From Nocardioides sp. 1609 (GTDB lineage: Bacteria > Actinomycetota > Actinomycetes > Propionibacteriales > Nocardioidaceae): a stretch of DNA of 64,000 nt. This document shows positions 45,205 to 54,200 of the stretch, in pieces. Both the position numbers and the translations under genes were made by a program. The number at the start of each line of letters is the position of its first letter. Within the stretch, counting starts at the first letter, position 1. The notes beneath the pieces were generated by a model. That model was not told the DNA's origin. It made no database searches and saw only the letters and a list, made by a program, of their open reading frames with translations. The DNA is taken from contig NZ_SPUJ01000001.1 in the NCBI RefSeq assembly GCF_004522105.1, positions 744,001 to 808,000 on the forward strand, in the 5' to 3' direction.

Positions 45205-45441
45205 TCACTCCGGCCGTCGAGTTTCGCGAAGCAGATCGCGAACCCTTGACCTGAGAGCTCGAGCTTCGTCCGGCGACCCGCCGAGCCTTGGGCCGAACTC
45301 CCAGTCGTTGACGGCCTGTAGGGCCTCGTTGAGAGCGTTGGCGAGCAACAGCAGCTCTTCTCGAGTCGCGGCGATCACGACCTCGCCCTCAAGAACTTCG
45401 TCGTCGCCGACCCATGAGGATTCCGGATGTAGGAGCTTCAT
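45205..45441 (-). CDS. Small protein of the immunity array, 78 aa
   Basis: Starts MKLLHPESSWVGDDEVLEGE at ATG 45441. The strand VLEGEVVIAATREELLLLAN followed by a helix (ALNEALQAVNDW) and a Glu-rich end is typical of small acidic immunity-type proteins. It lies downstream of the Rhs toxin genes on the same strand. The family is not recognised; the immunity role is from context. Confidence 0.5.
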   Translation of the reverse strand: MKLLHPESSWVGDDEVLEGEVVIAATREELLLLANALNEALQAVNDWEFGPRLGGSPDEARALRSRVRDLLRETRRPE

Positions 45442-45702
45442 TCCAATGCCACCTCAGTCCAGCCCGAGGAAGTAGCCGTAGCCGTCCTCCGGACGGAAGG
45501 CAGTACCCCCGTCGACGTTCCTCGGATCTCGGATCTCGGATCACCAAGGTACCGTCCCGCCAGTACCGGTGCGCCCGCGCTCCAGTGGCCGCATCACCCC
45601 GTTGGAGACGACGTCCTCGATGTGCTGAGCGAACTGCGATCGCGTCGTGATCCCTGCGAACTCGGCCTTATCGATCACGTGCTTCTGGAACGCGTGGCCG
45701 GG

Positions 45703-46020
45703 TCACAACGACTCGCCCTCCCGGCGGCGATAGATCCACTCCTCGTCTGCTTCGAGTTCGCGCTGTAAGCCGGGCGGGACCTCGACTGCTGCGAATCGGA
45801 CGTCGATCGGCGGCAGGAAGTCGGCGATTACGTACGACTCGGCTTCAGCTGCGAGCTGGCGCTCCTCGTCTCCCACGGCCTCGTACACCAATCGGGCCTC
45901 GATCAGCGGATACAAGGGCCGGACGGCAACAGCCCGCAGTGCGGGCGTAACCAGGTCCCAGAGCGCTCTCTGAAGCGAGAGGAGCACCTCCGTGCGGAAG
46001 GTCGCGGGATCGGTCGTCAC
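45703..46020 (-). CDS. Probable immunity protein, 105 aa
   Basis: Starts MTTDPATFRTEVLLSLQRAL. A compact acidic alpha/beta protein with helix RALWDLVTPALRAVAV, strands ARLVYEAVGDEE and YVIADFLPPIDVRF, and an acidic end (ELEADEEWIYRR). Small, acidic, and one of a minus-strand series after an Rhs gene, it fits an orphan immunity gene. No Pfam family identified by eye. Confidence 0.5.
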   Translation of the reverse strand: MTTDPATFRTEVLLSLQRALWDLVTPALRAVAVRPLYPLIEARLVYEAVGDEERQLAAEAESYVIADFLPPIDVRFAAVEVPPGLQRELEADEEWIYRRREGESL

Positions 46021-46207
46021 TGAGGCCTCCCAAGGATGATGTCAACGCTTCCACGGCACGTAACGAGAGATTCCCCTCGAGTCGGAATACTCGTACCGTC
46101 GCGAGACAAACGTGCCGATGCCGTCGCCGAGGTCAACGCGCTCCTTGGACCCAGCTTGGCCTCTACGCCATTACGCCCGCCAAGCCTTCAGCGGCCAAGT
46201 CGGCTGA

Positions 46208-46561
46208 CTACGGCTGGTAGTCCTCGAACTCCCAATAGCCCAACCGAGCCAGTTGCACGGCCACGTCGCGCCAAGTTGGGCCATGGCATGCCCGGACGCG
46301 CCGCTCGACAAACACACGAAGCGTCGACCAGTCGTACCTCTCGACGACCAAGTGGTGACGCCCGTCGTATACGCCGTCGCGCCGAACGCGCTCGGCCAGC
46401 CAAGCCAAATTGCAGACGGTGAGCTCGAACGACTCCTCGCCTGGACCGTCGTCCGGGCCAGCAAGAATCTGTAGTCCGAGAGCCCAGGACTCGCTCTCAG
46501 GGGCCCAGCCGTCAAGGTCGTCGACGTCGAGGCTCATGATCGAGCGGATTGCTGCCCTCAT
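46208..46561 (-). CDS. Imm8-like immunity protein for the orphan toxin cassette
   Basis: A 117-residue acidic protein whose ATG overlaps the stop of the orphan toxin (ATGA). GPGEESFELTVCNLAWLAER matches the Imm8 pattern, in which GxxGExSFxxxVCxPxWL is typical. A preceding WAPESESWALGLQILAGPDD segment also fits. It should bind and neutralise the toxin domain encoded immediately upstream. Confidence 0.7.
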   Translation of the reverse strand: MRAAIRSIMSLDVDDLDGWAPESESWALGLQILAGPDDGPGEESFELTVCNLAWLAERVRRDGVYDGRHHLVVERYDWSTLRVFVERRVRACHGPTWRDVAVQLARLGYWEFEDYQP

Positions 46562-47199
46562 GGAACCATGCCCGTCACGTCGAGGTGTCCATTACCGACT
46601 GGTTTGCCGGCTCTCTCCCCGATCCAATACGAGAAGTTGGCCAGATACTTGCCGAGATCGGGCTTCCATGACGGCGGCCGGAAAGTTCTCAGGCCATCGC
46701 GACTAACGAGCGTCTTGCCATCGCTCGCAATCCGATAACCATCACCCACCCACGATTCGCCCGCTCTCGAGGCCTGTGAAGCCGTACCAGAGCCTACACC
46801 GAAGATGCCCTTACCCTTGGCCGGCGTCGCGGACGATTCCGCTGAGGATCGGCCAGTCGTCTGCTGTCTTCGCACCGTCGACTGTGTTGTCGGCAGCCCG
46901 GCCGCCGTCGGCGATGTCGTCAATGAGGCCGGGGAGTTGCCGGCCTTGCCGATCTTGGCGAAGGGGACCACCATGGCGATCTCGGCGATGCAGCTCCAGC
47001 TGAATGTGTCGCATGCGGAGCCGTCGAAGACGAGCGTGCCGGCAGCCACGACGAGTGGTGAGACTTCGGTGCTGTTGCATCGGGTTGTCATGGCACAGGG
47101 GTCGTAGCTTGCGGCGTACTCCTGGTCTACGTAGCCCTGCCCGGTGATGTAGACCTTGCCTGCGCTGCCATAGGTGGGAGCGGACTGAGTACTGGTCAA
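46558..47199 (-). CDS. Orphan toxin cassette (Rhs-CT), with C-terminal polymorphic-toxin domain
   Basis: The first ~85 residues repeat the linker before the Hint domain of the Rhs protein (SAPTYGSAGKVYITGQGYVD). Relative to the Rhs copy a one-base deletion near 46937 shifts the linker's frame, so the cassette reads NSPASLTTSP where the other frame has QLPGLIDDIADGGRAADNTV. The toxin region in the main frame reads GESWVGDGYRIASDGKTLVS and later FSYWIGERAGKPVGNGHLDV, a common polymorphic-toxin C-terminus whose activity I cannot name. It has no signal peptide and no delivery domains, so it is an unexpressed or poorly expressed spare toxin. Confidence 0.75.
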   Translation of the reverse strand: MTSTQSAPTYGSAGKVYITGQGYVDQEYAASYDPCAMTTRCNSTEVSPLVVAAGTLVFDGSACDTFSWSCIAEIAMVVPFAKIGKAGNSPASLTTSPTAAGLPTTQSTVRRQQTTGRSSAESSATPAKGKGIFGVGSGTASQASRAGESWVGDGYRIASDGKTLVSRDGLRTFRPPSWKPDLGKYLANFSYWIGERAGKPVGNGHLDVTGMVP

Positions 47200-47233
47200 G
47201 GACGGTGCTCGTCGTGCCGGTTGGTGCGCTCGA
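46868..47233 (-). repeat. Direct repeat of the Rhs pre-toxin region (cassette copy)
   Basis: About 365 nt nearly identical to 48955-49315. The two copies share, for example, GTCGACTGTGTTGTCGG at the left end and CGTGCCGGTTGGTGCGCTCGA at the right end. Differences are scattered substitutions plus two small deletions in this copy. It provides the homology for recombining the orphan toxin onto the Rhs gene. Confidence 0.85.
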
Positions 47234-47327
47234 TTCTACGATCCGAACCAATCCGATTGGGCCCGATGACGATGTCCGGCATTCGGCTCATAGCGTTGGG
47301 CTAGTCAGTCCGTGCCGAGCGGACTAC

Positions 47328-47624
47328 CTACTCGTTATTCCCATCCAGGAATCGCTCCAGTTGCACAACCGGGTCCCACCCCTCGGGACTCGGATGCCGT
47401 GGCTCGCTATCCCAAGGCATACCACGCTCGATCCAACGCTGGCGCCAGTGATCGTAGTCATACCCCAGGTCTTCGTCCGTGACACCGAATTCGAATCCGC
47501 AGCTCCAGCAGATCTCGTAGGAGCCTCCGCTTCGAGTTCTGGGCGCCTCGGACAATTCGGTATACCCACAAGCGGGGCAGGTGTCGCCTGTTGCCACTGG
47601 AACGCTCCCAGTTATCGAAGCCAA
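47328..47624 (-). CDS. Cysteine-rich CPCC-like protein, probable immunity
   Basis: A 98-residue protein with TCPACGYTEL (CxxC) and YEICWSCGFEFG (CxxC), which together resemble the CPCC zinc-ribbon family found among polymorphic-toxin immunity proteins. The acidic C-terminal half includes DYDHWRQRWIERGMPW. It has no adjacent toxin, so it would be an orphan immunity gene guarding against toxins of related strains. Confidence 0.6.
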   Translation of the reverse strand: MASITGSVPVATGDTCPACGYTELSEAPRTRSGGSYEICWSCGFEFGVTDEDLGYDYDHWRQRWIERGMPWDSEPRHPSPEGWDPVVQLERFLDGNNE

Positions 47625-47788
47625 TAAGTGGACCGGCTTAGAGATATCGCCGCCATCACACCCTTCAGGCGGCCGAACTCAATCTCGACCGGTTAAGCCG
47701 AACTAACATCCTTCGCGCACATCAGAACCGCCACCTGACCGGCAGTCTACGGTGAGATGATCGACGCCAAGCACGGTCGGTCCCACCT

Positions 47789-48208
47789 CTAGCGCCGCTT
47801 ATACGACTCAAGTTCATCACGCACTGGTCCGCGCTTTGGCACGCGGTGCCACCACCATGAATCGCTGGTTGCTTCGGCTGAGAGCAACTCGTTCAATAAC
47901 CCACCGACATCTGGCTCAGTTCGCGTTTGAAGGTACTGATCTGAGTCCGCTACCTCGCGCTTTGCATCCGCTCGATCCTGGGCCTGAAGTAGTGCGAGGC
48001 CGCGCTCGAACGCCTCGCGGATGTGAAGTGCAGCTGCGTAGTCGTGAGCTCCCCACGTGGCGCGGTCGGAGGTTTCGGCGTCCAGTTCCACCGAAAGTCT
48101 GCGAACGTGAGATCTCCAGCCGTCGAGGAGTTCGCCCATACTCAACGATACGTATGGGTTGAGCGCGACTGAAACCGTCTGCCATTGTTTCTTCGAAGCC
48201 ATCGTCAT
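47789..48208 (-). CDS. Immunity protein for the Rhs C-terminal toxin
   Basis: About 139 residues from ATG 48208 (MTMASKKQWQTVSV), which overlaps the Rhs stop as ATGA; ATG 48202 is an alternative. A longer frame to 48241 overlaps the toxin end further. The product is helical (LDGWRSHVRRLSVELDAE, YAAALHIREAFERGLALLQA) with an acidic middle and a Trp-rich segment (SWWWHRV). Coupled translation directly after a toxin gene is the hallmark of the cognate immunity gene. No immunity family recognised. Confidence 0.65.
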   Translation of the reverse strand: MTMASKKQWQTVSVALNPYVSLSMGELLDGWRSHVRRLSVELDAETSDRATWGAHDYAAALHIREAFERGLALLQAQDRADAKREVADSDQYLQTRTEPDVGGLLNELLSAEATSDSWWWHRVPKRGPVRDELESYKRR

Positions 48209-51200
48209 CCACCGCCTGGGAAGTAAGCCGTGCTCTTCCACGGGCTATCCTCGTTGATGATTACCCGAACACCCCGGTAGTTGATGACCTGAGCGATGCC
48301 CCCGTCACCCTGCCCAAGCGCCTTGGGGACCCCTCGAGTCAGTGCCTCATGAATCTGCGTCAAATTTGGGCGACCCGGTACGTCACCGGCACCCACGTGC
48401 TGATAGACAGATTGCGCCACTTCGTCGAGATCCGAGTCCGCGAATCCACCTGAGGGCCTATAACCGCAGTCGTTGTGGACGAGGATGGACGCCTCTCCGA
48501 CGTGGTACGTGTGGACGCCAGCGATGGAGAGGTTGTACGCCTTTTCGGACCGCTCGGTTCCGGAACGGAAACCGAGCACTATGGACCCGCGACCGAGGTC
48601 TCCGAGTACGACCTCGCCAGCGGCGAGCTGGTCGGCGCGTTCAAATCGTTGATCGGTGACTGACCAGAAGAGGTGGTCAGCAGTAGTGGTGATGGTCTCG
48701 CCTTCGATCGCGAGATCAAGCACGTGGTCGTCATGGACCCACACGCGGGTGACACGACGGACTACTCGTTCCCCGGTCTCAGGATCTGTGGCGACCACCC
48801 GGTCACCGACCTTGATGCTCCCGATGGGTCTCTTCGACCCGTCGGCCATCAACACGAGCGTTTCGCCGACGAATGACTTTAAGCAAGAGCGCGCACCAGT
48901 GGTAGCTGAAGACCCGCTGTCTGCCGCGTCGGCCACTTCGTCTGCGGCGCGGCCGCCGTCGACTGTGTTGTCGGTGGCCCGGCTGCCGTCGGCGAGGTCG
49001 TCGATAAGGCCAGGGAGTTTACCGGCCTTGCCGATCTTGGCGAAGGGGATCACCATGGCGATTTCGGCGATGCAGCCCCAGCTGAATGTGTCGCATGCGG
49101 AGCCGTCGAAGACGAGCTTGCCGGCAGCCACTACGAGTGGGGAGACCTCGGTGCTGTTGCATCGGGTTGTCATGGCACAGGGGTCGTAGCTTGCCGCGTA
49201 CTCCTGGTCTACGTAGCCCTGTCCCGTGATGTAGACCTTGCCGGCGCTGCCATACGTGGGAGCGGACTGAGTACTGGTCGAGGACGGGGTGCTCGTCGTG
49301 CCGGTTGGTGCGCTCGAGGTGGTGCTTGCGGGGGCAGAGGGGCCGGCGCTGGTGTTGGCGGCGACCTCGACGTCGTCGTTGTCGAAGACCATGCCGGTGG
49401 GGTCGGAAAGGTTGAGCGGGTTGTTGTTGCTGTAGGAGTACCCGTTCAGTGATTGGGGGTCGCCAACGTCAAGGATTGGGTCGACGGAGAGGAACTGTCC
49501 GAGGGCGGGGTCGTATTCGCGGGCTGCGACGTGGGTGATTCCGGTGGTGTCGTCGTGTGACTTGCCGAGGAATCGTTTGTCGTCGACCCACCCTGTGGGC
49601 GCGGTGCCGCGGGTGGCGCCGAAGGGGTCGGTGTAGCGCTTGGTGCGCGTAGTGGCCGGGTTCGTTGCCTCCCATTGAGCGGAGGTGGTGGCGTGGTGGT
49701 CGGCGGCTTGGAAGTAGAGCTTGCTGGCCACTCCGGGTACGCCGAGGCGGTAGCCGACGGTCCCGGCGGCATGGGTGTAGTAGCGGAAGCTCTTGGCCGT
49801 GTAGACCGGGGTCGCGGCCGTGGACTTGGTGACTCGGATCTCTGTGGCTCCGAGGTACAGGGTGGTGATGCCAGCGGTGTTGCCGGTGGGCCGCTTGATG
49901 AGGAGGTTGCCGTCGGCGTCGTAGATGTGGGTGTACTTGGTGGTGCCTTGGGTGAGGGTCGCGAGCTTTCCTTCGGCGTCCCAGGTCGCGGTGCGGGTGG
50001 CGTCGTTGGGTGCAACCGAGGTGGCGTGGTCGCCGACCCTATTCGGGCAGAAGAGATCGACGTCGGCAGTGGCGGTACCGACGCGGGTCTCAGTCTTGGT
50101 CAGGGTGTGGGCGCCAGCGGTGGTCGCGGTAGTGCCATTGGTGCAGGCACCGCCGTAGGCGTAGTTGGTGGCTGTGGCGACACCGGTACTGGTGACGGGC
50201 TGTTTGGTGCTAGTGGCGCGGGTGCCGTTGGCGTTGTAGGTGTAGCTGTTCCAGTAGGGCGCTTTGCCGCCGATGTTGGTCTTGACGCGGCCGGTCGCAG
50301 CGCAGTTCCTGGTCTTGGGAGTCCAGGCGTTTTCGAGTCGCTGGTAGGTGCCATAGGTGAAGCACTGGTAGTCGGGGTCGGCTACCGCGAGGTCGTCGAT
50401 TGCGGTCACCTGGTTGACGTCGTTGTAGGTGTACTTGGCGTCGATCAGGTGGTTCGCGGCACCGTTCTCGGTGGTGTAGAAGTATTCGAGCCGTCGGCGG
50501 GAGTCGTAGCTGTAGGTGAGCCAGACCTTGTTGTTGTTGCTGGCCGAGAGCCCAAGGGTCGACTGGGTGAGGTCACCGAAGGCCGAGTACGAGCTGTTCT
50601 GCACGAGGCTCGAGACACCGGACAGGGTGGTGGGTAGACCCAGCCCGGTGGCGTCGTAGCCATAGCTGGCGACCTCAGCAGCCAGGCCGGGTACAGCAGG
50701 TTCGGTGGTGGTCTTGACCGTGCCGTCCCGGTTGAACGAAGTCGAGAACTCCATCGTCGCGGCGACGCGTGCACCGTTCCCGGCCGGCGGGCCGGTGACG
50801 AGTGGCTCGTTCGCGGGCAGGTTGAGTGTGGTGCGAATGGGTCGGGCCATGGAGTCGTAGGCGGCGACCGCCTTCGTGTAGGCCGAACCGGTGGCCTTGC
50901 CTCCGACGTAACGGATCGATGCTGCCGGGAGCCCCTTTCCGTTGGTGAGGGTGTCGTAGGTCCACTCGGCGAGCTGATTTGCCGGGGTCTGTGTGTTGGT
51001 CGAGAAGAGCCCGGTCTTGCGATCGAGATCGTCGTAGCTATAGGAGAGGGTGCGGTTCTCGGCGTCGGTGGTCGAGCGGACCCGGTCCAGGGCGTCGTAG
51101 GTGGTGGTGGTGGCGCCGCGGTCGGGGTCGGTCGCGCGGACCTGTCGACCGAAGAGGTCGTAGGTGTAGGTCCACTGGGTGTTGTCGACAGCGGTGAGGG

Positions 51201-54200
51201 TCTTGAGCCGCTGCTGCTTGTCGTAGCTGAACCTGTTCCACAGGTAGGTCGCGCCCGTGGCGGCAGCCGTGGGGTAGGTGCGCCGCTCGGTGACGCGACC
51301 GAGCGCGTCGGTGATGACCCGGGTGCCGAGGGCACCGGCCGGCGGCTCGATGGCGGTGGTGTCACCGCTGTAGCTGGTGGTGGTGGTCTGGTTTCCGCGG
51401 GTTGAGCCAGAGGGGCTCACTTGTGTAAGACCCCAGCTGGACTTCACCGCGATCGGGCGGTTGGCGCCGTCGTAGGTGGTGTCGTCTTGGAGAAAACCAC
51501 CTGCGGAGACGACCCAGCGGGTTCCGTTGGGGCCGGTTTCGTCGTCCCAGACGTCGGTGAAGCTCTGGTCAACCAGGCCGCGGTCGTTGTAGTTGGTGTC
51601 GGTGATCAGGCGTCCGCCGGATACTGACGGGGTCTGGGTCTGGCGTGGCCGCAGGAGTGCGTCGAAGATCTCGTAGTCGGTCACGTAGCCGCTGGTGTCG
51701 CCCTTGGGACGAGAGGTTGAGATCCAGGAGCCGGTGACGTAGCCGAACTCGTCGCGATCACCGCCGATGCGGTACCCGAACTTGACCGTCGGCGGCGCGC
51801 CGACTGCACGGTTGACGTTCGGTGTCCACACTTCGGTCAGACGGCCGGCGGCGTCGTAGGCCTTCTCGATGCGTCGTCCGTTGGCGTCGATCGCCAGGGT
51901 GTCAACAGCAAAGGCCGGGTCGTAGGTGGTGGTGACGGCGTGGCCCTTGGCGTTGGTTTGGGTCGAGGAGACCGGGACACCGGCGCCGGAGGGCTGGTAG
52001 TCGGTAGTCGCTGTGGCCTCACCACGGGTGGTCGAGGTCGACCGCCCGAGGCTGTCGTAGGTGGTGGTTACCGTGGCCTGGAACGAGGGGGTCCGGTCTG
52101 CGGCGTATCCGGCAGCGCGGCCGGTCCAGGTCAGGTTGGAGCGGGTGGGTTGCTGCCCCGCCCACGCGGAGGCGCCGTCGTAGCGGAAAGCGGTGTCGCT
52201 GATGACATCACCAGGTGTCGCCGCGTCCGTTGGGAGGACAGCTGAGTCGGCGTTGGTGCACGCGGTGGCCAAGACCTGGGTGCGTGCGGGCGCGGCGAGG
52301 ATCCCCGCGTCGGTGTTACGGGCGTACCAGCGCGTGGTGCAGGTCCGATCCGTGGTTGCTGCCAGGCTGTCGTCGGGTTTGGCGTAGTTCTCGACCTGCT
52401 TGGGATAGCCGAGAGCATCGAACTCGACGACGTTGTTGACCTTCGAGCGGAAGTACGGGGTCGAGCCGCTGGTGACTCGGACCCGGTCGGTGGTGGTCTT
52501 GGTGCGCACGATCGTGGAGCGGATGGTGACGGCGTCGGCGGCTTTGCCGTCGATGTTGCCGGCCGCGAAGGTGTGGGAGGCGCGGGAGTCGAGCACGACC
52601 GGGGTGGTGATTGTGCCGCTGAGTTGCGCGCCGTTGCTGCCGTCACGGTTCCGGCCGTCGTACAGGACGGTCTCGCGGACGCTCCCGGCGAGGGCTTCCT
52701 TGTCGTCGAGCGGGTCGGCGTTGATGCCGGCGACCTGGACGTTTCGGGTCCCGCCATCGGCGGAGCGGTCGCCGTCCATGCCACGCATGAACACCGTCGT
52801 GCTCAGGGTCCGCTTGGCCGAGTCGGGGTTGCCGACAAGGGTGTTCACGCGTTCGTATCCGCGCCACTGCGACCAGGTTCGGTAGGTGTTGGCGGTGAAG
52901 GGGTCGTCGTTGTAATGCCACCCCGGGGCGCCCTGGTACTCGTAGGAGGTGACGACAGCTTCGCCGGTGGTGGTGTCGGTTTCGGTGACGGAGTTGACGA
53001 CGTACTTGTGGAACCAGTCCTTGTCGCGGTCGCCGCCGTTGGGTGCCCACCAAACGGGGAAGCAGCGCCGCTGGTTGTTGGCTACCGAGACGGGAAGGTT
53101 GCCGGTGGTGCAGTCGCGTGCCGAGTACTCGACTCTGGTGACGGCGCCGGTATCACTGACCACCCGGGACAGACGGGGTCGGATGAGCGGTGAGATGTCG
53201 TCGCCGGTTCGGTCGACGCGGTTGCTCATGGCCTCGTCGAGGGTTGGCATCAGTCTGACGGGCCGCGAGGCGATGTGGGGGGTTGAGGCGACTGCGGTGT
53301 GGTTGATGCGAGTGGGCCACAAGATGTGGTCGCTGGAGTCTCCGGTGTCGCCGGGGTTGATGAAGATGTGGTCGAGGGACCATTCGTCGATGTTTCGGTA
53401 ACCGCCAGCGATCGAGACCGCTGAGGTGACGTTTGTGAGCATCTTGCGAGAGAAGAAGGTGGGGGCGTAGTCGTCCTTGCAGGTGTCTCCGGGCTCGCAC
53501 ACCGAATCGAACGGGACATCGGGCCACTTCGACTTGGTGGCCTTAGTGAGGTTCTCGCAGGCCCCGACCACGCATCGTTCGGCGTAGTCGAGCTTGAGCC
53601 GGTAGGGCGCCTTGGTGAGATCAAAGCCCGAGAAGAGGCTGTCGCGACGTAGGCCGTAGTCGACGCGGTTGAGGTAGCCGCCGCGCACGTACTCGGTCTT
53701 GTTGTCGGTGTTGGCGTTGCGGGCGTACCTGTTGGTCTCGGCGGTATACCAGTAGCTCGCTGCATTGTTGTTGGTGTCAGTGACCAGGTCCAGGTTCCAG
53801 CGCCACCCCTGGTCACACCACGAGGTGGCTAGCGGGTAGCCGTCCTCTTTGCAGACCTGTGCCTGGGCGGGGTCGTTGGCGTCATTGGTGACGACCGGGA
53901 CCGTCCATGCCGATTTCGTTTCGGGGTCACCTGCGTTCCAGCCGGGCAGCTGGTTGCGCCCGAAGAGGTACTCGGTGCCGTCGGGGGTGACGAGCTGCCA
54001 GTGTTCGCCGTTGCGGATCCCGTTCTCGGCGCCGCGGAGTCGCTGCACGGTGGACCCGTCGTCCTGCTTGAGCCGAAACACGTCGGTGTCGCCGACTTGG
54101 ACGAGCTCGTTGGCAGCGCCGTTGAGAACCAGGCTTAGGTGCTCGCCTCGCCAGCACAGGTCGAACTTGGCCGGGTGTCCGTCGTCGCTGCACGAGATGT

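Noticed and set aside
49446..51365. Proline/threonine- and glycine/valine-rich frames across the Rhs gene on both strands
   Set aside because: Third-position GC bias of the Rhs gene creates such frames; composition is that of shadows.
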